From: Lentinus brumalis
Lineage: Eukaryota; Basidiomycota; Agaricomycetes; Polyporales; Polyporaceae
Direction of reading: 5' to 3'
DNA length: 64,000 nt
NCBI GenBank assembly: GCA_001792895.1
Contig: MARA01000042.1
Location: 1 to 64,000, forward strand
Below are positions 33,986 to 45,275 of the stretch, one piece after another. The position numbers were made by a program, and so were the translations under genes. Position 1 is the first letter of the stretch. Each line of letters begins with the position of its first letter. A model generated the notes under the pieces. It was given only the letters and a program-made list of their open reading frames with translations, was not told the DNA's origin and made no database searches.

Positions 33986-35017
33986 ATGCAGAAGCTCCCC
34001 GTGGAGAATCTACACCAAATCTTCCGACTGGCATGCACGGACGGAGGTTATACCGGCTGCTCCCTATCTCAAACCTCGAGAGCGGTGAGAGCTACCTCTC
34101 GGACCGCCCGGTTTTATTCCATTGCGCTGTCGATAGGCTTCAGTCGGCTCGAGTCTTTCATCATCCTGTACCAGAAACTGCGCATCTTAGAGGATGGAAC
34201 CCGGACCAAGGTCACCCATCTTCATCTTGAGGACGAGGAGGAGGATGATATGGCTTACGTCGCAGACGACTCCCACGCATCGAGCTACCCTCAAGCAATC
34301 CGGCTGTTACATCTCGTCGCCGACGATCTCGTGTCGCTCGCGCTGCCATCAATGTTGCTGCTGTCCTCGCCCGTCTGCGATGTCCACCTCACCGACCGCC
34401 CATTCCCATCCCTCGCCGTCCTAATCGCGAACGCTCCCAGCGATACTTCCGTGCTGGCTACCTCAGCAGTACCACCGCTCTTCCCCGCCGTCACACACTT
34501 GCACATCGTCATGTCCCCGCACTCCTTGGCCCGTGCGCCATTCTCCGGCTGGGACACACACGCTCCCCGTACTACACACCTGCGCATATCCTTCTGTCCG
34601 ATGGTTGGCACCAACCTGGAGCATGTACGGATCTTGCTCGGGACCCCCACCTGGCCGCGCCGGGCTTTGCCCGCGCGTGCCCCGCCCGCCGTGCGCACCT
34701 GTCCGTCTGTACGCCACGTAGCGATCCAGCCCGTTCCCGATCGCTATATCGAGTCCGTACCCCGTGGCACCATGGGGCGGTTCTACTGGAGCCTCCGTTC
34801 CGAGCTGTCGTGGATGGTCGAGTGGGCAAACCAGGAGGGAGTCTTCGAGTCTGCCCGGATCTTGGAGCCTAAGCCTGACGGCCTCACGAAATTCAGCAGC
34901 GAGTGGCGTATCGCTGTCAGAGAGTCATGGGAGAGAGTAGTTATCGCCGGTGTCGATAGTGACTGGCTCACGTTGGGAGAGGAAGACGAGCAATCGGCCT
35001 CTATTTTAGAGGAATGA
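33986..35017 (+). CDS. F-box-like protein, intact member of a local family
   Basis: Intronless frame of 343 residues. It starts MQKLPVENLHQIFRLACTDG, a shortened F-box-like N-terminus, then SLSQTSRAVRATSR, and continues with leucine-rich and beta-rich segments typical of basidiomycete F-box-like proteins (FYSIALSIGFSRLESFIIL; APRTTHLRISFCP). It ends in an acidic tail (GEEDEQSASILEE). A role as substrate receptor of an SCF ligase is inferred from the family. A frameshifted copy is at 41949-43048 and a truncated one at 41062-41361, so this is the only intact member here. Confidence 0.75.
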   Translation: MQKLPVENLHQIFRLACTDGGYTGCSLSQTSRAVRATSRTARFYSIALSIGFSRLESFIILYQKLRILEDGTRTKVTHLHLEDEEEDDMAYVADDSHASSYPQAIRLLHLVADDLVSLALPSMLLLSSPVCDVHLTDRPFPSLAVLIANAPSDTSVLATSAVPPLFPAVTHLHIVMSPHSLARAPFSGWDTHAPRTTHLRISFCPMVGTNLEHVRILLGTPTWPRRALPARAPPAVRTCPSVRHVAIQPVPDRYIESVPRGTMGRFYWSLRSELSWMVEWANQEGVFESARILEPKPDGLTKFSSEWRIAVRESWERVVIAGVDSDWLTLGEEDEQSASILEE

Positions 35018-35620
35018 GGGTCGGGCTTGTTCAGACGCTGGTCTGTCCCTCCGTCTGGATTTGCGAAGCCAGGAAGCAACTCCACTGGCAACATCTCACA
35101 GATTCGGTCGCAGTAAGTGGAGAATTTCGTAGCGTTCCCAGCCGCGCGCATATCGATCAGAATGATAGTACTCGTCGTGCAACTTGCCATCATGGCTCGT
35201 ACCAGACCCAGCCAGTAGAACTCTAACAGCGATCAGCATTACAACAAGTAATCTATTATACATGATACAAGCAACTACACGCAACCGAAAAGACCGTACA
35301 CGAACGAGCTACAGCACATAACAAAGACCAAGAAATACGCGACTAACCGCCGTATATGCAGTACAGTAACGCAGATGTAGGGGCACTTAAGGGTCCCAAA
35401 TGGTATCGAGTGCACCGCGAGTCAGAGGGTGGTGGTATTAAGACACGGGTCGTGAGATGAGACGAGGAAGAGTAGACCATATGTAGAGCGGGGGTTCGCA
35501 TCGTCAGGAAAGAGTCCCAGGCCGTCATCAGGTCAGTTCTAGTTAGGCAGATTCACAAGAAAGAGATGCGTGCCGCAAATTATTTCTGAGGGGCGGAGAA
35601 CTGCCCAGTCGGCATGCGGA
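35018..35620. other. Convergent intergenic region
   Basis: A-rich, unstructured sequence between the F-box and erdS genes. Nothing recognised. Confidence 0.5.
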
Positions 35621-38600
35621 TTACTTCGCCTTCTGGAGCATGGACATGATCGCCTCGATGCCCTTCATACCGAGCCCGCCCTTCGGGTAGCAGATGTAGA
35701 GCTACAGACAATCCGTCAGCCCCGCGCTCCCTCACAACCACAGAAGCTCTACTCACAGGATCTTGCCACGTCCCGAACTTGCTCCGGAAGTCGCCCTTGC
35801 TCGTGAGGTGGAACGTCGTCGACAGACCGTTGTACACCTTCTCGAGCGTCTTGAAGCGGAATCCGTGCACGTTGTCGGCCGCCTCGAGCTTGCCCGTCGC
35901 GCCTGCACCGAACGTCGCGCTCTTCACGCCCGCGTCGCCCAGCTTCTTGATGACGTACGTCAGGATGTACTCAATCGCGCCGAGCGGCGCCCCAGGGAAC
36001 TCCAGCGCCCACTTGATCTGGAAGCCGTGCTTCGAAGCAAGCTGAGCGAGAACGACCATCGCGCAAACCTGCGTCATACCCATCGTCAGCAACTTGTCGC
36101 CCTGTAGAATGGATGACTAGACATACCTTGCCCTCCTTGTCCACAGCATAGTAATACTTCCGATGTTGCATATCATCAAACGGCCGCACGCCCGTCAAGT
36201 GGATCTGCGTGCCCTTGCGGTTCGCCTCCCAGTCCTTGCACCGCTGCTCGAGCATCTGGCGCGTATGGTCGTCCATATCGCCGACCTCGACAATCTTCAC
36301 GCCCTCGCGCTCCGCGCGGTGGATCTTGCGCCGGACCGTCTTGTCCGATTCCGCCGGGTCCACCTCAGTGGGGTTGATGCGCTCCTCCGCAACAGCAATG
36401 ACAGCGGCCCATCCGAGCTCCCCGGCGAGGTAGCGCTCGGTCGCCTTGTCGACGCAGCACCACACGGGCTTGAGGCCCTCTTCGTGCAAGAACGCGAGGT
36501 ACGCTTTGACGACGCGTGGAATTTGTTCTTCTGCACAGAGGGGGCTGCCGAAGGTGATCGCGAACCCGTCTTGGGGGATGTAGCCAACCGCCGCCCCCGT
36601 CGCCCTATCCCGCCATACGGTCCAAGCAGGATCCGTCCAGCTCGTGTTCGTCGCGTCACCGTACTTCGCGATGAGCTGGGGAGGCATGTCAGCACTACAT
36701 GACGACCCTCACGGCAGACTGGGATACATACGTTCTCCAGTGGCGGCAAGTCGCCATGTCTCTTGCCGGGCTCGAAGGTCGAAGATTCAGGGCCATGCAA
36801 AATGAGCGCATTCGCGGTTGCCAACGCGGCCTCAGCGTGGTCAACACCACGACTGATGAAACTGCGCGGGTCACGAGGGAACAGGCTCGCCCAGCGAACA
36901 TTCCCGAGCTTGAGGAATAGCATGACAACTCGTTCCAGGCCAACGCCGCCGCCACCGTGCTGTTAAGAGCGTCATCAACATGCTGCATAGGAGATGTCGA
37001 AGAAACGGCGAATGACTCACCGGCGGGCAGCCCCAGCGGAAGCCGTCAACGTAATCCTTCATCAGATCTGGGTCGATGCCGGCCTCCTTCATGCGCTCCT
37101 CGAGGAAGGGCGCGGAGTGCACACGCTGGCCGCCGGACAAAATCTCCTCGCCGCGCAGGAAGAAGTCGTAGGAATTACAAACTTTCTGGTGCGGTGCGCG
37201 TGTCGTCAGCGACTGGCGACACAGACAGAGAAAACTGAACTCACAGGGTTCTCGGGATCGGGCATGGTGTAGAACGGGCGGACCTCGGTAGGGAATTTGT
37301 CGATGATGTAGAAGTCGGCGCCGTACTTCTCCTTCACGAGCTGTCCGAGCCGCTGCTCCGCGCGCGTGCTGAGGTCCTCGTCCTCGGAGAGCTGGCTACC
37401 GTCATCCTCGGTCCACCCGGACTCGTTGAGCATGCGAATCCCTTCCGCGAACTTGATGCGAGGAGTTTCATCTAGGATGACGAGATCATCGTGAGGGTAG
37501 TACTTCTTCACTGTCTCGATCTGCGGGGACGGCCATGAGCCACAAAGCGCAAGTGGCCTAAGGAGCTGCGTACCTCGTTCTTGTACTTGGACTGCAGCCC
37601 TTTGAAGATGAACTTGAAAAGCTCGTCCAGCAGATTCATGACCTCGTGATAGTCGGTGTTGATAGCCATCTCGAGATCCAAGCCGGTGAACTCCGTCAGG
37701 TGCCTGTGGGTATTCGAGTTCTCCGCTCGGAAAACGGGACCGATCTCGAAGACACGCTCCATATCCGCAGCGATACACATCTGCTTCGCAAGCTGAGGGC
37801 TCTGCGCGAGGTACGCAGGTCTCCGGAAGTAGTCGACCTTGAAGACAGCAGCGCCGGACTCCGTTGCGGACCCTTGCAGCTTCGCTGAGTGGATCTCGGT
37901 GAACCCCTTCTCCGTGAGGAAGGAGCGGAAGAACTCGCAGACGGCTGCTTGGATGCGGAAGATTGATTGCGATGCAGGAGACTGCGTACACGATGAGAAC
38001 CGTGACAAGACGAGAACATGGACGGACGACTTACGCGCAGATCCAGCACACGGTTGTCGAGACGCGTCCGCTCGCCGACACGGTTGTATTGCGCGTCTTC
38101 CTGGATCAGGAAAGCAATGAGATGCCTGCGCTTCAACCCGCGATCATCACTTACCCTCTCGTAGTACTCCCTCGGCCTTGATACATCCTCCACCTGGAAC
38201 GGCAGGGTGGTGCTAGGAGCGGAAATAACATGTAGCTGCAAACCCACCGCTCAGCATCGCGTATCTCGCGGCGTTGACTATAAGACGCACCTGGCGGATC
38301 TTGATCTCGTACTCGTGAATCGATGTGCTGTGAACCTCCTGCTGGTCTGGCGGCGGCCGCTGCACGAGACCGTCAACCAAGACGATCGACTCTCGCGCAA
38401 GGCCCTCCGCCCAGCGAACCATGGTCTGCGAGACATGGTCGGGCTCCTCGGTGAGGATGCCTTGGACTGTCGTGTACTGATGGCGGAGGATGATAAACAC
38501 GATCTTCGTGCCTATGGCCAGTCAGTAGCTATCATAGCACTGACTAGCACGATGCCCGTACCTAGTGGGCGGATGTGGTGGACACGTGCGCGGAATACGA

Positions 38601-39357
38601 CGCGATCGCCTTCGCTCTTGTTGGGAATATCTCGGATATGGATGACCGGTTGATCTGCTCTGGTATTCAGAGTCTCGCCACAGCACAAACCGGCGTCGAA
38701 ACTTACCTGTGCGCGGCTGAGGCATGTTCAGGTCGAGGTCTCCCCAGTTATCGTGGAGCGGGTCCTAAAAAGCAATGTGAGTTTTGAGCGACATAGACGG
38801 AAACATGCGCAAGAGGAGTGCAGCACATTCTGGACACACGTCGCGTGGACAGTGTATACAGGATACATCGCGACCATTGCGCATCTAAAGCGTATTCACC
38901 GTAGAACGGTTACGGGTTGACACGGGGTCGTAGAATTGACGGCTATGTCGCGGGCGTATCGACTATACGCAAATGGTGTCGTTCCAGGAGTGAGCAAACG
39001 GGTGAAAAAACGCACCTCTTCGTGGGCCTTCCTCATGCGCTCCTTGCGGGCGCGGTACTCCTCATCGTCGTGCGCCTCGCGCTCCACCCGGCGGTCCTCC
39101 TTCTGCTCAGTGAACGACAGTCTCTGGTCGCCGTTGGGCATGCTGTTTGGGCGTTGCAGGTCGTGGGCGTCCGCGTTCTGCTGCGTGGGTGCGGCGGCAT
39201 TGGCATCGTCGAACGTGGTGTGCTTGACCTTCTCAGCGTTCCCGTTGGCAACGGGTCGGGCGTCGCCGTCGGTCGCGTTCTTGCCAATCTTGCTGTTCAA
39301 CGAGGACGATCGCGAATGCGAGACGACCTTGGAGAGCACCTTCTTGAGTGTGGCCAT
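35621..39357 (-). CDS. erdS: Ergosteryl-3beta-O-L-aspartate synthase (AspRS-DUF2156 fusion)
   Basis: Thirteen exons join in frame to 959 residues: 39016..39357, 38707..38764, 38562..38654, 38291..38511, 38155..38235, 38035..38100, 37574..37981, 37245..37520, 37021..37185, 36732..36959, 36127..36675, 35757..36068, 35621..35701. Residues about 1-115 are a charged extension. An OB-fold follows ([17 protein letters not shown]), then the class II AspRS core with [12 protein letters not shown], motif 2 ([15 protein letters not shown]) and motif 3 ([15 protein letters not shown], about 573). From about 647 a DUF2156 domain runs to the end ([40 protein letters not shown]). By known family, the first half charges tRNA-Asp and the second moves Asp from Asp-tRNA onto ergosterol. 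The first intron is 251 bp; the others are about 50-61 bp. Confidence 0.92.
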
Positions 39358-40173
39358 GGTGGCGGAGATGGGGGTGGGGGTGAGGTGGGTGCGGTCGCGG
39401 TGGTCGTGAGGTGGACGGCGACGGTGGAGCGTGCGTATAAGAGTCGCCAGAGGGGAGATTGCAGCTGCCGCAAGAGCAGGAGCCTCTGCCTTTTGCATGG
39501 CCGCCGGCCGACGTCATCCGTCAGTCATGCATCAGCGCTGCCATTTCGGGACACTGCTCCTTGGCACGCGTTTGTTCAGGCCCGTTCTAGCGTTTTACTC
39601 AGAGGCCGGGATTTCGTATGTGTCCGGCGATTATACATCACTCACCTCCTGTCCGCTGCGATCGAATCTACTGTCATAAATCCAGCATCGTAAGCATGGC
39701 CCCGGGCCCGTCCGCGGATTCGGCCTGCCTGCTCTCAGACTCCTGCGCGTCCAACGATGAGCAGTCTGGAGCGTAACTCCTCGGGATCAGATCTTGAGAA
39801 GCTGCGAGCAACCCCCGCGGCCACTCCACTCTACGTGCAGCGTGAGCGTGCTTCGTCCATGACGACCATGGTCCATGCCTCATTCTCTCCCACCTCCGTG
39901 CTCGCTGAGTCCTGACGCCCCGATGCTGTCCGAGAGCCCCAGAGAGCCCCCCGTTGGAACTTGACTCAATGTGAATTTCAACCACACTCACCTTCCGTTC
40001 GAACTCCGTCTCCGTCGCATCGGCAACGTCAAGAGACGGCTGTGTCATCTGAATCTTGTCTGAATCAACTGCATTTCATGTCGTAGGTTCCCGGGAGAAG
40101 TCGGGCTCTGCCGCCGTTGATGGGAGGTCGGATGGCCGTAGCATCTGAACCTCTTCTAGGGTTTTATGTTCGA
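39358..40173. other. erdS promoter region and unassigned sequence
   Basis: Upstream of the erdS ATG the sequence is C/T-rich on the coding strand. No further gene recognised. Confidence 0.5.
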
Positions 40174-40261
40174 GCCCCCGTTGTCTAATGGCTATGACGT
40201 CAGACTTCTACCTGTCGTCCGGGGGATCTGGAGGTTGCGGGTTCGAGTCCCGCCGGGGGTA
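40174..40261 (+). tRNA. tRNA-Arg (UCU) with a 15-nt intron
   Basis: Acceptor GCCCCCG pairs with CGGGGGT. The D-stem GTC/GAC is present, the anticodon stem TCAGA/TCTGG closes a loop CTTCTA plus A, and the T-arm GCGGG-TTCGAGT-CCCGC is perfect. The anticodon TCT is at 40207-40209. A 15-nt insertion (40211-40225, CCTGTCGTCCGGGGG) follows position 37, the standard nuclear tRNA intron site. The T-run at 40272-40276 serves as RNA polymerase III terminator. Mature length is 73 nt before CCA addition. The discriminator base is A. Confidence 0.9.
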
Positions 40262-40350
40262 GTGGTTACGCTTTTTGTTATTCGCTCCATGCAAGACCGA
40301 CTGAAGCTCACCAGTGACTTGGAAGATAATTGGAGCGCTGATTGATCTAA

Positions 40351-40400
40351 GGGGGGCGGGTAAGGGGGCGGGTAAGGGGGACGGGGGAGGGGGACGGGGC
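40351..40400 (+). repeat. G-rich tract, potential G-quadruplex
   Basis: At least seven runs of three or more G within 50 bp (GGGGGGCGGGTAAGGGGGCG repeated with variation), about 90 bp after the tRNA gene. Confidence 0.7.
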
Positions 40401-41061
40401 AGCAGTAGCATACTGTGCGGCGGGGCTTGAGCTGTGCATGTATGCGGGCAGAATGACGTCGAGGACAGGAAGGAGTCCGTCAGTGGCTTGTATGCGTGCT
40501 GCAAGCGTGCTGAGCGGTGAGGCGGCGCGTGCGTGTGCCTATATGCGCTTGTGAGTGAATATATGCGGGGCAAGCGACAAGAGACGTACCCTGATGGCGG
40601 TTCGGAGCCGGTGTTGACCGAATGTTGTGGTTGTGGTGGACAGGGTCCTGTTGGGCCAGAGAACGTGCAGTGCCGATGTTGGGAGGCCTCTCGAGGCGGG
40701 ACTGGGCAGTGGAGCCTTGGAGGCTTCGCGTGCGTACGCCTGAGGCGAAAGTCAATCGCAATGGCGAGGGTGGGGGAGCGGAAGGAAGAGGGATGAGCGT
40801 GCGTGGCTGTTTATATACACAGGGAGCGCCCGACGAGGGCTATGACGACAATGAGAAGAAGACCGTCGCGCGTCGCCCGACGCGCGATGTTGCACGTGAG
40901 CGCGTCCGCGTTAGTGATGCCTGATTGGGACGGGGTGGCCTCCGCGATCCCTGCGCGGCGAGGAACGATCCCTGTGACGCTCGCGTGTTGAGAAAAGGTG
41001 AGGACACTGTCGAAGTCCTCGGTGAGCATGTCAATAGGGATTCGGACGAATGGGTGATTAC
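40401..41061. other. No gene recognised
   Basis: Several frames are open by GC bias, but none shows a domain. Confidence 0.45.
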
Positions 41062-41361
41062 TTATTGAAATATTGAAGTTGCAATTGGTTCATGTGTAGT
41101 ACGGGAAGCGTGCGTAATGCAGCCGGAGATTTGTGCACGGGCCAATGGGTGGTAGGGAAAGAACGATATGCAAGTGTGTGACGGCGGGAAGAGCGGCGAT
41201 ACTGTCGATGTAGCCAGCACGGCGGTTTCGCGGAGAGCGTTCAAGTTGAGGCCGGTGAGGAATGGGAACGTGGTTTGGGAGAAGGTGCAGTCGGTGCAAC
41301 CTCCGTCGGTGCATGCTGCTTGGAGAATTTGTGATAGAGCCTCTATGGGAAGCTTCTCCAT
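41062..41361 (-). pseudogene. Truncated F-box-like gene copy
   Basis: Starts MEKLPIEALSQILQAACTDG, matching the start of the intact gene at 33986. After SQTT it jumps to a segment equivalent to residues about 145-200 of that gene (ETAVLATSTVSPLFP, then THASRTTH). About 100 codons are missing in the middle and the C-terminal half is gone. It is an internal-deletion derivative of the same family and probably non-functional. Confidence 0.7.
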
Positions 41362-41948
41362 GCGATGCCTGGTTAGCGGAGATATCAATACCAGTAGCAA
41401 GATAGAGGTGAGAGACGACTGGCTATCCGTACAGACTTGTGAAGGTCTGGGCAAGATGCACACTACTGGTGAATGTAGGTGACTGCAGCGTTAACTTCGA
41501 ATTCGGAGATCCCGCCGCAGGCATGGAAGTTGAAGTTGGTAGACCTGCCTTATTGAGGACGGCGATTCAATCCGGGTCACCAAATCCCGACTTCACGGTG
41601 GAGCAGTCGTATTATCGCGAATACAGAGTTCAGCCAAGATACGTACAGTCCTCGTAGTTGCGCTGATCTCTCTCCCTCCTCCCCTGCGCCACTGTGCTCA
41701 GCGTCTGATGACTAAGCACGCCTCGAGGCTACTTACCATCCACCCTCTCCTTCTCGCTGCGGTACGTTGAGTCTGCCCGGCGGTGCAAGGCATCGTTTCA
41801 AGTAATTCGAGGTAAGCACTTGAGGCGCATGGATCATGGCTGTAGAGCTCCCTGCGTCAGTCGGAACGACAGGCTGAGCCATCAATGAAGAGTCAAGACA
41901 TACTGACGTTCATAAGCCTAGGCCCCACATTCGGAGGGACAGACTTTA
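41362..41948. other. No gene recognised
   Basis: Nothing recognised between the truncated and frameshifted F-box copies. Confidence 0.4.
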
Positions 41949-43048
41949 TTATGAGTCATCCGATGGTTCGTCCTCCTCTCCCATCGTGAGCCAGTCACTG
42001 TCGACGCCTTGGGTAACCACTCTTTCCCATGCTTCTCTAACAGTGACCCGCCACTCCGGGCTAGACCGAGAGATCCGAATTGGCGAGGGGCAGAACATGC
42101 TCGGTCTCGGCTCCAAGACCCGGGCAGACTCGAAGACTGCCTCCGTGTTCGCCCACTCGACCATCCACGAGAGCTCGGATCGAAGGCTCCAGTATATCCT
42201 CCCCATGTTCCCGCAGGGCAACCCGAGGATGTCGGGATCGGGCACAGGTTGGATCGCTACGTGGCGCACGGACGGCCAGGAGCGCATAGCGGGCGGAGGA
42301 CGGACGGGCGGGGACGTCTGCCCATTCGGTATGGGTATGTGGGAGTCCCGAGGAGGTGGCGCATTTCACTCCTGGCGTTGAGTGGGCAGAAGGATATGCG
42401 CAGGTGCGTGGTTTGGGGAGCATGGGTGTACCAGGTGGAGAATGGCAGAAGAGAGACGTTTGAACGATGAGCCATGACAAGGTGCACGTGAGTTAGGGCC
42501 GGGAAGATTGGTGATACGGCCGCGGTGGTCAGTGCAGAGGAATGCACATCGAATGGAACGTTCACGATGAGGGCTTTGAGGGAAGGGAAGGGGTGATCTG
42601 CGAGTTGGACGTCGCCGGTCGTCGAGGATATCATTAAGCTTGAGGGCAGCACCAGCGACACCAAGTCGTCGGCGATGAGATGTAGCAGCCTGACAGCTTG
42701 GGAGTATTTTGACACGAGAGAGTCCCCTCCTGCCAGTGGTTGGGCGAGCCGGAGTGATGCCGAGGCTGGTTGATTGATATGTTCACGGTCCTCCTCGTAA
42801 TCATGTAGATGAAGATGAACGACCCTCGGCCGGGTGTCGTTCTCCACGAGACAGAGCTTCTGATACAAGTTGATGAAGGACTCAAGTCGATTATAGCCAG
42901 TCGACAGCGCGACAGAGTGAAAGCGGCTCGGATGAGAGGCAGCTCTCACCGCTCTCGAAGTTTGGGAGAGGGAGCAGCCGGTATACCCTCCGTCCGTGCA
43001 TGCTAATTGGAAGATCTGGAACAGAGTCTCTACGGGGAGTTTCTCCAT
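41949..43048 (-). pseudogene. Frameshifted F-box-like gene copy
   Basis: From the ATG at 43048 (MEKLPVETLFQIFQLACTDG) the product follows the intact gene at 33986 closely for about 250 residues. A single-base shift near 42300 then moves the rest (PSVRHVAIQPVPDPD, then YWSLRSELSWMVEWAN) into the next frame, ending GEEDEPSDDS. The copy carries its own small insertions relative to the intact gene, for example HINQPASASLRLAQP. A repaired assembly error would make it intact, so re-reading the base would be decisive. It belongs to the inverted segmental duplication. Confidence 0.75.
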
Positions 43049-43410
43049 GCGGGCGTGTCCTGTCGGTACTACATCGTACATCGTCAGCGGAAGGCTAAAG
43101 CAGTCAGCGGGATGGAGTGACTAGCTCACTGTACTAGTAAGTACTCTCGCGATGTGCATAGACTCTCTGGGACTGATCTTGAGTGCAGTTCTGACTCAGC
43201 TGGGACGATGGTCGTGGACGTGCAACTTGAAGCTTTGATTGAAGTCCAACCACAGGAGGAGCGCCAGCGTGGGCGCTTCCGCGCTCTTCTCACGACCAAG
43301 TCACAGCGTACGAGTGTCGCAGGCTTCCCAAGCAACACTTCACTCGAAACTAGGGTCTCCATCAACGCGCGGCTCATGCATCGACTGGCAAACATATCAG
43401 ATATCCCCGA

Positions 43411-43590
43411 ATGCCCTGGCGCGCACGAGTGTCCACTAAATTCGCGTCCGCAAGTGCCGAACCCAAGGAACACCTACCTAGTACTACCTCGACCCTGAAG
43501 CGGGCGGCGACTCACTACCCCTCAGGCTACGACCTCGTCCGAGCATACACCACCCGGGCTCATCAAATGCACATGACAGATGCGTACTGG
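43411..43590 (+). pseudogene. DnaJ gene fragment in the duplicated block
   Basis: About 180 bp match parts of the J-domain gene at 32627-33436. TTCGCGTCCGCAAGTGCCG corresponds to the targeting-peptide region, and CTACGACCTCGTCCGAGCAT to the start of exon 2 just after a CCCTCAG acceptor-like site. Most of exon 1, the end of the J domain and the membrane helix are missing. Position and orientation relative to the secreted-protein gene and the F-box copy match the intact block. Confidence 0.65.
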
Positions 43591-43729
43591 CATGAGGTAT
43601 GTCAGAACTTGGTATCGGGCAAATTGAATGATATGAATATGAACGTAGCATCTAGCTATACATTGTAATTGATATGTGGCACGCCCTCGTTTACTCCAGC
43701 AACGGTAGCAGCGTTGCCGAGATGACCGT

Positions 43730-44694
43730 TTAATCGAGGCGGACGAGGATAGCATGCGGGTGGTAGTCGCCGCGACGTGCCGGGATGCCCGCTGTGAGGG
43801 TCTCGACGCCGGTGAGGATGGACGTCGGCGTGACAGGCAGCATCTGGGTGATGCTGGCCGCAGGCGTCGAGACCGGGAGAGTGATAGAGGGCGTGTGGCC
43901 GATGGGGGCGCTGACCGGGAGCGACATCGACGGTGCGCTCACTGGGAGTGAGGGCGAGAGCGCACCGAGCGCCGGGAGCGCGGGCGCGTCGATCGGGAGT
44001 GCAGGGACGCTGGGCGCACTGACAGGGAGCGAGGGCGCAGCGGCGAGAGGTGAGTCGACCGGCAGCGACGGTGCACCGACGGCGGGTGAGCTGACCGGGA
44101 GACCGGGCACCGCAGCGGACGGCAGAGCGAGGGAAGGTGCGCCGACGGCGGGCTGGCTATCGGACCGCGCAGCGATGGAGGGCGCGGCGATTGAAGGAAT
44201 GCCGGTCGTAGGCAGGCTCACAGGAAGCGAGGGCAGTCCGTTGGTAGGAAGCGCGTCGACGGGCGCACCGACGGGCGCACTGACAGCAGGGATAGAAGGA
44301 GCCGCGATGGGCAGTCCCGAAGGGATGGTGACCGGGAGGCTGATCGCAGGTGCGTTGGCAGACAGGCCTAGGGGAATCGACGGCACGCTAACCGACGGAG
44401 CACTGACAGGCAGGCTCGAAGGTGCGCTGACAGGCAGGCTCGAAGGTGCAGCGACAGGCAGGCTGATTGCAGGAAGCCCGTTGGACGGGATGACCGACGG
44501 CGCACCGACCAGCGGGCTAACCGAAGGGGCGCTGACTCCGCTCACCGGGAGCGAAGGGATAGCAGGGACGTCTGAGAGGGACAACAGGTAAGTCTCGTAG
44601 TCACAACGAAGCATGACGTGCACTTACTCTGCGCACCAGCACAAACAGCGAGTACGACAACAGTCGCGAGGGTGGAGAACTTCGTGGTGAACAT
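43730..44694 (-). CDS. Secreted Ser/Leu/Pro/Val-repeat protein, copy 3
   Basis: Exons 44628..44694 and 43730..44571 with a 56-bp intron give 302 residues. The signal peptide matches copies 1 and 2. The repeat region is nearest to copy 2, but units are lost or exchanged, and the tail is ARRGDYHPHAILVRLD, shared with copy 4. The frame is open although the F-box and DnaJ genes duplicated with it are broken. Function unknown; a wall or matrix role is inference only. Confidence 0.85.
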
Positions 44695-45275
44695 GGTGAG
44701 TATCACGAAAGGGTTTGAAGTTCGAGTGGTGGACTGGTGTGTGTGAGCAGAAGGAGCTGATTTGTGAAGATGGAGATTCAGCAGCAACGCTTGGCCTTAT
44801 ATACATCTCAGGCCCGCTCTTTGGTGAGCACCTCCTGGCGGGACTTTGCAGTTTCGACACTGATTGCCTGCCGCACAGAGCGTTGCTTCCGACACTCCTT
44901 CCAATTGCGCCGGGCGTAGGTACGTCGGAAGTCAGTAGTGTGGTACCCGTACGTGCATTTCCTGGTCCGCTGCACTACCCGCAGTTCATTTTGAAACCGG
45001 TCCGAATTTGCACTCCAGATTGCTAGTCTCCGCCGCAACCTACTCCAGTTTCGGTTCCGATGCGATCCTGGCATCCGACAGCCGTCCCGACCACAATGTA
45101 CCTGTGCTTCGCACGCCTCTAGGTGGATGTCCCTGTTGGCTCAGCCGTCCAGATCGGTGGTCGACATTGAAATTAGGCCCTCCCGCGCTTCCCTTGCCAT
45201 TTCGAGCCATACGAAGGCCGGACACGCTCTCGGGCTATATCGCAATGCCAAGAACCCCAGCCCTTTGCGTGCGGC
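44695..45275 (-). repeat. Duplicated upstream block of copy 3
   Basis: Inverted match to 30725-31309, including GGCTCAGCCGTCCAGATCGG (about 45138), TTTTGAAACCGGTCCGAATT (about 44990) and the core promoter with TATATA near 44798, about 104 bp before the ATG. Confidence 0.75.

Noticed and set aside
36102..36126. A 25-bp intron in erdS giving [13 protein letters not shown]
   Set aside because: Too short for a spliceosomal intron. A 58-bp intron (36069-36126) gives the expected [12 protein letters not shown] join.
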